From contig JAXHUA010000062.1 in the NCBI GenBank assembly GCA_034189695.1, positions 1 through 20,052 on the forward strand: 20,052 bases of DNA, in the 5' to 3' direction. This DNA comes from JAXHUA01 sp034189695 (GTDB lineage: Bacteria; Chloroflexota; Dehalococcoidia; E44-bin15). Shown in pieces: positions 12,552-19,905 of the stretch. The notes beneath the pieces were generated by a model. The model did not search any database and was not told the DNA's origin. It saw only the letters and a program-made list of their open reading frames with translations. The position numbers were made by a program, and so were the translations under genes. The stretch's first letter is position 1, and every line of letters starts with the position of its first letter.

Positions 12552-14317
12552 CCAGAGCTGGTTTGAGGCTCAGGGCCAGGGCGCGCCTGCTCAGGTTGCG
12601 GACGAGGCGCCGCGAATGGCGCGTGTCAGAGGTAGCTTGGGGTCTGCTGCTGGCAGTAGTCGTCGGCCTCGCTTCTGGCATAGGGGCGGTCATCTTCAAG
12701 TGGATGATCGCCTGGATCCACAGAGGCTTTTTCGACGGGGGCGGCGCAACCCTGGGGTTCCTGGGCAGGTACTACGTCATATTGCTGCCTGCCCTGGGCG
12801 GGTTGTTGGTGGGCCTGCTGATTCATTACCTGTCCCGTGAGGCCAAAGCCTACGGCGTTCCGCTCGTCATGATAGCGGTCAATGCCAGGAGCGGCAGAAT
12901 GAATCCGCTGTGGGCGGCGGTGCAGACACTAGCCTCGGCAATCTGCATCGGGAGCGGCGGTTCAGTGGGGCTTCACGGTCCGGTTGTCCACATAGGTGCG
13001 GGGATTGGCTCCAGCCTGGGACAGTTGTTCCGCCTGCCAGGGGATTGGACGAAACTGCTTGTCGCGTGTGGTGCAGCCGGAGGCATCGCTGCAACGTTCA
13101 ACGCCCCCATTGCCGGCATGTTCTTCGCGCTGGAGTTGGTGCTGCGGCGCTTCTCCGCCAGGAACCTCATACTTGTCGGTGTGAGTTCCGTCGGGGCTTC
13201 GTTTGTCGCCCGTGAGTTCTTTGGCGATAGTCCTATTTTCTCCCATATCCCTGAGTACACGTGGGCCAGCGGCTGGGAGATACTCTTCTATATCGTCCTG
13301 GGCATCGTGGCTGCCTTGGTCGCGGTGGGTTTTGTCCGCCTCCTGTACAAGTGCGAGAGTATCTTCAGCAATTGGCGCTTCCCCGGATACTTGAAGCCTG
13401 CTATCGGAGGGCTCGCCGTTGGCGTAATCGGGCTCTTCTTTCCGTACGTCTTCGGCGTTGGATACGAGGGAACTGAGTTCGCTATTCTGGGCGGGTTCAG
13501 TGCCGCGACGCTGCTGGCGATGTGTTTGCTCAAGGTACTGGCCACATCGATCACGCTTGGCAGCGGCGGTCGCGGCGGCACTTTCGCACCATCCCTGTTC
13601 ATCGGGGCGATGCTTGGCAGCGCTTTCGGCATGGGCGTGAACGCGATGTTCCCCACCGTAGCCCCCGAGGCGGGAGCGTACGGCCTCGTTGGCATGGGCG
13701 CAGTCTTTGCAGCAGCCTCGTATGCGCCTGTGACTGCGATACTCATCCTGTTCGAAGTGACCCGGGACTACCTTATCATCTTGCCCCTTATAGCAGCGGT
13801 AGTGACAAGTACGTTCATCGCACGCCGCATAAGCAGGGACTCAATCTACACGACGAAAGTGCGGCAGCGAGGTTTCGAGATCCTGGAGGGCCAGCTTGAC
13901 CCGCTGCGCAACGTGAGAGTCGGCAGCATTATGACGCGGGACTTCCCCGCTGTCGCGCCGGACATGCCAGTCAACGAGTTGCTCCGCGAGATAGAGCGTA
14001 CTGGACATCATGGCTTCCCCGTCCTGGACGAGGACGGCAAACTGTTCGGCGTGGTGACACTCAGCGACGTTGAGGAAGCCCTCAACTCAGGCTCTGGCGA
14101 CCTCAAGGTGAGCGACATTGCCACCAGGAACCCGGTGACGGCATACCCTGAGGAGTCAGTGGGTTCCGTACTGAGGAGGTTTGCGACGATGGATGTTGGG
14201 AGGATACCGGTGGTGTCCAGGGATGACCCGACGCGCCTTCTCGGGTGCTTGAGAAGGCATGACATAGTCAGGTCGTATTCCAAGGCAGTGGCGACAAGGA
14301 GAGAGGATGACCTCTAG
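12548..14317 (+). CDS. ClC-family chloride channel/transporter with C-terminal CBS pair
   Basis: A 589-aa (from TTG) membrane protein of the ClC voltage-gated chloride channel/antiporter family: a basic cytoplasmic N-terminus, about 10-12 hydrophobic helices (residues ~28-430), then two CBS domains (~458-515, ~521-577) that bind adenine nucleotides in relatives. Recognisable elements are GSGGSVGLHGPVVHIGAGIG and GGRGGTFAPSLFIGAMLG (341-358). Two key sites are altered: the external gating glutamate of GREGP is His143 (GLHGP), and the central serine of GSGIP is Tyr102 (AYGVP). These changes may alter proton coupling or selectivity. TTG at 12548 overlaps the aroKB stop as TTGA, with GAGGAG at 12531-12536; GTG at 12623 is a weaker alternative. 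The frame is open upstream within aroKB but codes nothing conserved there. Confidence 0.88.
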   Translation: MTRAGLRLRARARLLRLRTRRREWRVSEVAWGLLLAVVVGLASGIGAVIFKWMIAWIHRGFFDGGGATLGFLGRYYVILLPALGGLLVGLLIHYLSREAKAYGVPLVMIAVNARSGRMNPLWAAVQTLASAICIGSGGSVGLHGPVVHIGAGIGSSLGQLFRLPGDWTKLLVACGAAGGIAATFNAPIAGMFFALELVLRRFSARNLILVGVSSVGASFVAREFFGDSPIFSHIPEYTWASGWEILFYIVLGIVAALVAVGFVRLLYKCESIFSNWRFPGYLKPAIGGLAVGVIGLFFPYVFGVGYEGTEFAILGGFSAATLLAMCLLKVLATSITLGSGGRGGTFAPSLFIGAMLGSAFGMGVNAMFPTVAPEAGAYGLVGMGAVFAAASYAPVTAILILFEVTRDYLIILPLIAAVVTSTFIARRISRDSIYTTKVRQRGFEILEGQLDPLRNVRVGSIMTRDFPAVAPDMPVNELLREIERTGHHGFPVLDEDGKLFGVVTLSDVEEALNSGSGDLKVSDIATRNPVTAYPEESVGSVLRRFATMDVGRIPVVSRDDPTRLLGCLRRHDIVRSYSKAVATRREDDL

Positions 14318-15824
14318 GAAGACAGTCGACTTCGAGGCGATCTTCCACCCCAAGTCGGTAGCGATCGTCGGCGCCTCCAACAACCGGTTGAAGTTCGCCG
14401 GGCTCTTTGTCAGGGCGTTGCTCGATTTCGGCTTCGCCGGCGAAGTGTACCCCGTCAATCCACAGGAGCCGGAGGTTGCCGGCCTAAGAGCTTATCCAAC
14501 CGTGCTCGACATCCCTGGGTCCGTGGGCTTCGGCATCATAACCGTCCCTGCGGCAGCGGTTCCGCGTGCGCTGGAACACTGTCTCGCGAAGGGAGTGAAA
14601 GCAGCGGAGATACTCAGCGCCGGCTTCAGCGAGTGCGGGGAAGAGGGGCGCAAGCTGGAGAACGAGGTGATAAGGATTGCCCGCAAGGGTATCCCGGTCA
14701 TAGGGCCCAACTGCTTCGGCGTGTACTGTCCCGCCGGCGGTCTTACCCTGATGCCCGGCCCCGACTTCTCAACAGAAACGGGCCCGGTGGCGCTGATTTC
14801 GCAGAGCGGCGGTCATGCACAGGAGGTTGCCCGGGAGGCCATAGCCTGGGGCGTACGCTTCAGCAAGGTCGTCAGCTACGGGAACGCCTGCGACTTGAAC
14901 GAGGCGGACTACCTGGAGTACCTGGCCAGCGACCCGGAGACAGCCGTCATCGCCGCGTACATCGAGGGCCCGCGTGATGGCCGCCGATTCATGGAACTCG
15001 CCAAGACGGCAACCGAGACGAAGCCCGTGATGGTGTGGAAGGCCGGGCTCACGGACGAAGGGGCGAAAGCAGTGAATTCACATACAGGCTCACTGGGTGG
15101 CGAGGAGTCCACATGGCGAGCCTTCTTCAAGCAGACTGGCGCTATTCGCATCGAAGATAAGGACGAGCTGATCGATGCGGCAATGGCTTTCGTTCGCCTC
15201 CCGCAGTCCATTGGACCGCGCGTAGCGGTAGTCGGTGGGGGAGGCGGAATGAGTGTGGCTGCCGCCGATGCCTGCGCTCGCGTCGGCCTGACCGTCCCGC
15301 CGTTCCCGGACGCCGTCACAGAGAGACTCAGGATGGCACTCCCACCCGTCGGCAACAGCATCAGGAACCCCGTCGACGTGGGCGTCCCCGTTGTCGCTCC
15401 CAAGGTCTTCCACCAAGTGCTGGAGGCGGCCGCCAGCGCGCCGAACATCGACGTGGTCATCGCCACCCAGACGATTCACCTCTTCATGTCGGCCAAGATG
15501 GGGAGTCTGGCCCATGCAGTCGCCAGCATGGCGGATGAGTCGCGCGAAGCCGTGGTGACCGTCGCCAAAGAGTACGGCAAACCTGTAGTCATGGTCCTCC
15601 CCGTTGGCAGCACCGAAACAGAGAGTCTGGACATAGAGAAGGCTAGGCGCGAGTTCCGCGATTTCTACGTCGAACATGGCATTCCTGTGTATCCATCCCT
15701 GGAGCGAGCGGCGAGAGGAGTTGCACACGTGGTACACTATTACCAGTGGCGTGTTGATGGTCGAAGAGCGTCCTGGCGCGCTCGGGAACCCTCCGCGTGG
15801 GACGGCGACGCGAGCGGTGCATAG
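14307..15824 (+). CDS. ADP-forming acyl-CoA synthetase, alpha-subunit-like (no ATP-grasp domain)
   Basis: A 505-aa protein of the NDP-forming acyl-CoA synthetase superfamily, which interconverts acyl-CoA plus ADP plus phosphate with free acid, CoA and ATP. The N-terminal CoA-binding Rossmann domain begins FHPKSVAIVGASNN and contains VIGPNCFGVY. The succinyl-CoA-ligase-like domain has PVALISQSGGHAQEVAREA and VSYGNACDLNEADYLEYL. The phosphorylated-histidine loop is NSHTGSLGGEE with His259. The third CoA-ligase domain includes RVAVVGGGGGMSVAAADAC. The ATP-grasp (beta) domain that completes the reaction is absent, so a separate subunit elsewhere is required, or the protein has another role. AAGGAGAG precedes the ATG, which overlaps the clc stop by 11 bp. 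The substrate is unknown. Confidence 0.85.
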   Translation: MTSRKTVDFEAIFHPKSVAIVGASNNRLKFAGLFVRALLDFGFAGEVYPVNPQEPEVAGLRAYPTVLDIPGSVGFGIITVPAAAVPRALEHCLAKGVKAAEILSAGFSECGEEGRKLENEVIRIARKGIPVIGPNCFGVYCPAGGLTLMPGPDFSTETGPVALISQSGGHAQEVAREAIAWGVRFSKVVSYGNACDLNEADYLEYLASDPETAVIAAYIEGPRDGRRFMELAKTATETKPVMVWKAGLTDEGAKAVNSHTGSLGGEESTWRAFFKQTGAIRIEDKDELIDAAMAFVRLPQSIGPRVAVVGGGGGMSVAAADACARVGLTVPPFPDAVTERLRMALPPVGNSIRNPVDVGVPVVAPKVFHQVLEAAASAPNIDVVIATQTIHLFMSAKMGSLAHAVASMADESREAVVTVAKEYGKPVVMVLPVGSTETESLDIEKARREFRDFYVEHGIPVYPSLERAARGVAHVVHYYQWRVDGRRASWRAREPSAWDGDASGA

Positions 15825-15862
15825 TCTGATTCTAAGCCCACCGACGCCGAAGAGGAGCCGCA

Positions 15863-16744
15863 ATGACCTACAGTAGACTGGTGGTTGGGCGGTTGGGTGG
15901 GGCTATCCGCAGCTATGTGGAGGTGTTGAAGCCGCGGGAGACGAGCCTGCTGACATTCACCGGGTTCTCTGCCGCCATCGTCGGTGCGAACGGCCAGCCA
16001 TCGTTGGGATGGCTGCTTCTCACCACGGTGGCGATTCTTCTCGGCAGTGGTGGCACCAATGGCCTGACCAACTACATTGACCGCCATGTCGATGCCCGAA
16101 TGGAACGTACGCGGCATCGTCCACTGCCATCCGGGAGGATTGCTCCTGCGCAGAAGATGCTCCCTCTGGCTATAGCACTGGTGCTGGGGGGACTGGTCAT
16201 AGCATGGTTTCTCGATCCATTGTGTTTTGTATTCGGTGCATTGGGTGTCGTCGCGTCGACGACCTGGCGGAAGAAGGTCACGTGCGTCTTCCCGCAGGGT
16301 ACGATAGCCAGTTGCTCGCCGATCCTTATCGGCTACATCGCCATGAGTCACCGCCTGGACCTTACGCTCCTGTTCCTGTGTATCCTCATCGGACTGCTCG
16401 TTCCTGTGCACGTGTGGAGCGTAATGATAGCCAATCGCGACGACTACATGGCGGCTGGGATCACCTACTTCCCACTATCGTGGCAGGATAGAGACGTCAT
16501 CAGATTGCTGCTCGGTCTGGCGGTCCTGCTATTCGCCAGCTCCATAGGGCTCTACTTCTTCAGCGATCTGGGTATTGCCTATCTGGTGGCGGCCGTTGTC
16601 CTGGGAGTGCTGCTGGTAGTCGCCACCGCGAGGCTCCTCGCGACTGGAGTCTCACACGATGCATGGCGGTTGTACAAACTGACCGCTTTCCCCTATCTGG
16701 GAGTACTGTTCCTGATAATGGTACTGGACCTTTGGTTGCTCTAA
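15863..16744 (+). CDS. UbiA-superfamily prenyltransferase, CtaB (heme O synthase)-like
   Basis: A 293-aa integral membrane protein with about eight to nine hydrophobic helices. It matches the UbiA family, closest by eye to protoheme IX farnesyltransferase (CtaB), which attaches farnesyl to heme B to make heme O. The first diphosphate-binding motif is TNYIDRHVDARMERT (69-83), followed by RHRPLPSGRI, with Asp73 and Asp77 kept but the usual leading Asn replaced by Thr69. The second polar region is HVWSVMIANRDDYMAAGITY (183-202), as in CtaB. No heme-copper oxidase genes are nearby, so a cytochrome role is not supported by context, and other aromatic acceptors are possible. The ATG at 15863 has AGAGGAG at 15851-15857. 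Neighbours are an acyl-CoA synthetase and an acyl-CoA dehydrogenase. Confidence 0.78.
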   Translation: MTYSRLVVGRLGGAIRSYVEVLKPRETSLLTFTGFSAAIVGANGQPSLGWLLLTTVAILLGSGGTNGLTNYIDRHVDARMERTRHRPLPSGRIAPAQKMLPLAIALVLGGLVIAWFLDPLCFVFGALGVVASTTWRKKVTCVFPQGTIASCSPILIGYIAMSHRLDLTLLFLCILIGLLVPVHVWSVMIANRDDYMAAGITYFPLSWQDRDVIRLLLGLAVLLFASSIGLYFFSDLGIAYLVAAVVLGVLLVVATARLLATGVSHDAWRLYKLTAFPYLGVLFLIMVLDLWLL

Positions 16745-16749
16745 GGAGG
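16743..16749 (+). promoter_or_regulatory. Consensus ribosome binding site of the acyl-CoA dehydrogenase
   Basis: AAGGAGG, a full-strength Shine-Dalgarno sequence, overlaps the stop codon of the prenyltransferase gene and lies 5 nt before the ATG at 16755. It is the best site in the gene string and suggests efficient initiation on this cistron. Confidence 0.7.
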
Positions 16750-16754
16750 ACTGG

Positions 16755-17888
16755 ATGCATTTCGACTTGAATGAGCAGGAGGCGATGATCCAGAGAACTG
16801 CCAGGGACTTCGCCGATAGAACAGTCAGGCCTCTTGCTGTGGAGATCGACCGGCAGTGTGAGTTCCCGTTTGGACTGGCTGAGAAGATGGGAAGCCTCGG
16901 CTATTTCGGGCTTCCGTACCCGGCTGCCTATGGCGGCGTGGACGCTGGCTATGTCGGATATGCGCTGGTGATTGAGCAGCTCTGCCGGGCTTCGATGCTG
17001 GCGGGAGCCATTGTCGCTGTAGACGCGCTGGCCGGGGAGGCCATATTCCGCCACGGGACTGAGGAGCAGAAGCAGCGCTTCCTGGTGCCGCTGGCACGTG
17101 GGGAACGCCTCTCTTCCTTCGCCTTCACTGAGCCCGCAACAGGCTCGGACCCCAGGGCTATCCAGACACGCGCGGTGCTCCAAGGCGGCAGCTACGTCCT
17201 GACCGGCCAGAAGCAGTTCGTTGCCCTCACACCCGCGTCCAAGATAACTGTGGTGTTCGCCAAGGACGAGACAGAGAAAGTGAGCGCCTTCATTGTTGAC
17301 TCGTCCCTCCCTGGCTACAACCTCCGTCACGCCTGTGAGACCATGGGCGTGCGGGGTCTGGGACCTTCGGTTATATACCTGGACGATGTGAGCATTCCCA
17401 AGGAGAACCTTCTCGGCCAAAGCTCGAAAGGCTTCGGGATCATGCTTGAATCCATAAGTGTGGGGAAGCTGGGTGTGGCGGCCGAGGCAGTCGGGATTGC
17501 ACAGGGGGCTCTTGAGCTATCGCTTGACTACGCTACGGAGAGAAAGGCTTACGGCAAGCCCATCGCCCACCTGGACAGCATCAAGTGGCTGCTGGCTGAG
17601 ATGGACACGAGAGTGGAAGCTTCGAGATGGCTCACCTACAGAACGGCCTACGTGAGAGACCAGGGGGCGAGCATCCTCAGCCAGTCAGCCGTGGCCAAGC
17701 TGTTCACATCCCAAGCGGCAGTGGACGTCACAAGAATGGCAATGCAGGTCCACGGAGCCTACGGCTACATGAAGGACATGGAGGTCGAGAGGCTCTATCG
17801 GGATGCGAAGCTCACCGAGATCTACGAAGGTGTGTCGGAGATACAGAGACTGATAATCGCCGACGCCCTTTTGCAGGAGAGGGCTTGA
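16755..17888 (+). CDS. Acyl-CoA dehydrogenase
   Basis: A 377-aa FAD enzyme that introduces an alpha-beta double bond into an acyl-CoA and passes electrons to an electron-transfer flavoprotein. The length is normal. Visible features are the signature AFTEPATGSDP (123-133), the flavin-binding VLTGQKQFV (148-156), RKAYGKPIAHLDSIKWLLAE (263-282), QVHGAYGYMKDMEVERLYRD (331-350) and the catalytic base Glu358 in EIYEGVSEIQRLIIAD. A base at this position is typical of short-, medium- and short-branched-chain enzymes rather than isovaleryl- or long-chain types, but the substrate cannot be fixed. No etfAB genes are in the window. It ends in a TTGA overlap with tgt. Confidence 0.93.
   Translation: MHFDLNEQEAMIQRTARDFADRTVRPLAVEIDRQCEFPFGLAEKMGSLGYFGLPYPAAYGGVDAGYVGYALVIEQLCRASMLAGAIVAVDALAGEAIFRHGTEEQKQRFLVPLARGERLSSFAFTEPATGSDPRAIQTRAVLQGGSYVLTGQKQFVALTPASKITVVFAKDETEKVSAFIVDSSLPGYNLRHACETMGVRGLGPSVIYLDDVSIPKENLLGQSSKGFGIMLESISVGKLGVAAEAVGIAQGALELSLDYATERKAYGKPIAHLDSIKWLLAEMDTRVEASRWLTYRTAYVRDQGASILSQSAVAKLFTSQAAVDVTRMAMQVHGAYGYMKDMEVERLYRDAKLTEIYEGVSEIQRLIIADALLQERA
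17875..17883 (+). promoter_or_regulatory. Ribosome binding site deciding the tgt TTG start
   Basis: AGGAGAGGG at 17875-17883 lies inside the end of the acyl-CoA dehydrogenase gene, with its AGGAG core 5 nt before TTG at 17885. That start gives MRFELEKCC, which aligns with the family. The open frame extends upstream to 17627 but codes nonconserved residues there. Confidence 0.6.
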
Positions 17889-19063
17889 GGTTTGAGCTAG
17901 AGAAATGCTGCCCCGACACATCGGCACGCGCCGGCATGCTCTCTACACCCCGTGGCGCAGTGCCGACGCCGGTCTTCGCCCCCGTTGGCACCCAGGCTAC
18001 CGTCAAGTCACTGACGCCTGACGACCTCACCGCGCTCGGGACGACGATGGTGCTCGCCAACACCTATCACCTCTATCTCAGACCGGGCATCGGCGTAATC
18101 GAGAAGCTGGGTGGTCTGCACCGTTTCATGGGCTGGTCCGGCCCAATCCTAACGGACAGCGGAGGGTACCAGGTCTTCAGCCTGGCCCATCTGCGACGTG
18201 TGACTGATGAAGGGGTGCTCTTCAGGTCTCATATCGATGGAAGCGAGCATTTTCTCAGCCCCGCTTCGTGCATGAGCTTCCAGGCCGCACTGGGGAGCGA
18301 GATCGCAATGACGCTCGATGAGTGCCCTCCCTACGGCAGCGACCACGCCACCATCAAGGCGTCTGTTGAGAGAACTCACCTGTGGGCCAACAAGTGTCGA
18401 GAAAGCCATCACACACCCGACCAGGCGGTCTACGGTATCGTCCAGGGCGGCACCTTTCTCGACCTCAGGCGATACTCAGCCGACGTTCTCGCGTCGCTGG
18501 ACTTCGATGGCTACGCCATCGGAGGTGTGAGCGTCGGCGAACCGAAGGAACTGATGTACCCCGTCATCGAGGTAACAGCTTCCGTCCTGCCCGAGTCGAA
18601 GCCCCGCTACCTCATGGGGGTGGGTTCGCCCGAGGACCTTGTCGAAGCCGTGTCGAGGGGAGTCGACGTGTTTGACAGCGCCCTCCCTACCCGAATCGCC
18701 CGGAACGGCGGCCTCCTGACTGAGACGGGCAGGGTAATAATACGCAACGCGTCCTACAAGGATCGCGATGAGGCCATATGTCCCACGTGCGATTGCTACA
18801 CGTGCAGGAACTTCTCGGCCGCCTACCTCCATCACCTATTCAGATGCGAAGAGCTGCTGGCATATCGTCTGGCGACAATCCACAACCTGCGCTTCGTACT
18901 GCGGTTGATGAGCCGGATGAGGGAGTGTATCGTTGAGGGGACCTTCCGCTCTTTCAGGGAGTCGTTTGTTGCCGCCTACAGACCGGCTGACGAGGGTATC
19001 CGACTTGCCCAGAAGGGCAAATGGTTGGAAGCACAACGCAGGAAGTTCACCGAGGCGTTCTGA
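17885..19063 (+). CDS. tgt: tRNA-guanine transglycosylase
   Basis: A 392-aa (from TTG) enzyme that swaps guanine-34 of GUN-anticodon tRNAs for preQ1 in queuosine synthesis. Motifs are LANTYHLYLRPG (57-68), TDSGGYQVFSL with Asp91 as general acid/base, MTLDECPPY (142-150), YGIVQGGTF (183-191), AIGGVSVGEP, and the nucleophile Asp264 in GVDVFDSALPTRIARNG. FDSALPTR stands in for the more common FDCVLPTR, with the aspartate unchanged. The zinc site is complete: Cys302, Cys304, Cys307 (CDCYTC) and His333. No preQ1 synthesis genes or queA/queG are in the window. It is the last gene of the + strand string, and its stop overlaps the convergent FdhD-like gene by 17 bp. Confidence 0.95.
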   Translation: MRFELEKCCPDTSARAGMLSTPRGAVPTPVFAPVGTQATVKSLTPDDLTALGTTMVLANTYHLYLRPGIGVIEKLGGLHRFMGWSGPILTDSGGYQVFSLAHLRRVTDEGVLFRSHIDGSEHFLSPASCMSFQAALGSEIAMTLDECPPYGSDHATIKASVERTHLWANKCRESHHTPDQAVYGIVQGGTFLDLRRYSADVLASLDFDGYAIGGVSVGEPKELMYPVIEVTASVLPESKPRYLMGVGSPEDLVEAVSRGVDVFDSALPTRIARNGGLLTETGRVIIRNASYKDRDEAICPTCDCYTCRNFSAAYLHHLFRCEELLAYRLATIHNLRFVLRLMSRMRECIVEGTFRSFRESFVAAYRPADEGIRLAQKGKWLEAQRRKFTEAF

Positions 19064-19757
19064 CGATCCTCCAGGCGTGAGAGTAGACGTTGAACCGCTG
19101 CCCCCTGGCGAATCCCACGAGCGTCACGCCTGACTCTGTCGCCTTCTTGATCGCCAAATCTGTGGGCGCTGATACGGTGATGACGACCGGTATGTGGCCG
19201 TTGACCGCCTTGAGCATGGTTGACATTGTCTGACGACAGGACGTCACCAGCACGGCCCTTTGGAGATCGAGACCCTCTCCTATCGCCAGGCCAATGACTT
19301 TGTCCACGGCGCAATGCCGGCTTACATCCTCCACGGAGACAACCTGCGAGCCGCAGAAGAGACCGACAACATGAGTTCCCCCGGTCTTTCTGAATACCTG
19401 GCTGTCCCGGTCGAGAGCTTCGACGAATTCCAGGACCTGGCCCTCGGTTATGGTAATGTCTGACGCCGGTCCTGGGAACGAGAATGCTCCCAGCTTCTGC
19501 GCTGACAGCACGACGGCCTTGGCCGTGTGGGTGACCCGGGGTCGACTCGTGGCGACGCCCCTGGAAGCCCAGTAGCCGGCTGAGAGGTCCTCCATGTTGG
19601 CAGGAAGACAGAAAAGCCGCTGACGCAGCCTGCCATCGAGTTTGAGCCACACCTCAACTTCGCGAACCACGGTGTCGGGGTGGCGGTGGCGCTGGCCGTC
19701 AGCGACTTCGTAGACGTCGACCGCCGCCGTTGTCCTTCTACTCGGCTTGGCTGGCAA
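19047..19757 (-). CDS. FdhD-like sulfur-transfer protein lacking the CxxC motif
   Basis: A 236-aa protein recognisable as FdhD, the factor that passes sulfur from a cysteine desulfurase to the molybdenum/tungsten cofactor of formate dehydrogenase. Family blocks are PANMEDLSAGYWASRGV (52-68), FRKTGGTHVVGLFC (122-135), SVEDVSRHCAVDKVIGLAI (141-159), LVTSCRQT, and VITVSAPTDLAIKKATESG with VGFARGQRFNVYS. The cysteine pair expected around residues 85-97 is absent (KLGAFSFPGPASD), and SRHC replaces the usual GRHN. The protein may therefore not transfer sulfur by the known mechanism. The start is a TTG at 19757 with GGAGGAG very close upstream; GTG at 19670 is an alternative without a ribosome site. 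It overlaps the upstream small gene by 20 bp. No formate dehydrogenase gene is in the window. Confidence 0.8.
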   Translation of the reverse strand: MPAKPSRRTTAAVDVYEVADGQRHRHPDTVVREVEVWLKLDGRLRQRLFCLPANMEDLSAGYWASRGVATSRPRVTHTAKAVVLSAQKLGAFSFPGPASDITITEGQVLEFVEALDRDSQVFRKTGGTHVVGLFCGSQVVSVEDVSRHCAVDKVIGLAIGEGLDLQRAVLVTSCRQTMSTMLKAVNGHIPVVITVSAPTDLAIKKATESGVTLVGFARGQRFNVYSHAWRIVRTPR

Positions 19758-19893
19758 GCTCCTCCAACAGCTCTGGCGGCAGTTGCTTGGCTATGTCGAT
19801 CTTCTTCACACAGCTGGTTCTGATGCCCCGCTTCTTCGCCTCCTCTTTGAGCAACTTGCCACTGATCCTCTTGGTCAGTTGTTCAATCTCCAC
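19738..19893 (-). CDS. 51-aa small protein between NIL-domain and FdhD-like genes
   Basis: A GTG-initiated frame of 51 residues, MEIEQLTKRISGKLL...PPELLEELASQAE, with AGAAGG 5 nt upstream of the start. It is highly charged and predicted helical: about 12 Lys/Arg and 11 Asp/Glu, with one cysteine in TSCVKK. The LLKEEAKKRGI...KKIDIAKQL pattern loosely resembles short helical nucleic-acid-binding modules (SAP or Rho-N type), but I cannot confirm that. Its start lies 12 bp after the NIL-gene stop and its end overlaps the FdhD-like start by 20 bp, so the three genes look like one operon. The codon pattern and tight fit argue that it is a real gene. Function unknown. Confidence 0.65.
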   Translation of the reverse strand: MEIEQLTKRISGKLLKEEAKKRGIRTSCVKKIDIAKQLPPELLEELASQAE

Positions 19894-19905
19894 CGCAACC
19901 TTCTC

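Noticed and set aside
17627..17884. Upstream extension of the tgt frame into the acyl-CoA dehydrogenase gene
   Set aside because: The conserved Tgt sequence begins at RFEL just after the TTG at 17885, which has a good ribosome site; the earlier codons overlap the catalytic end of the dehydrogenase.
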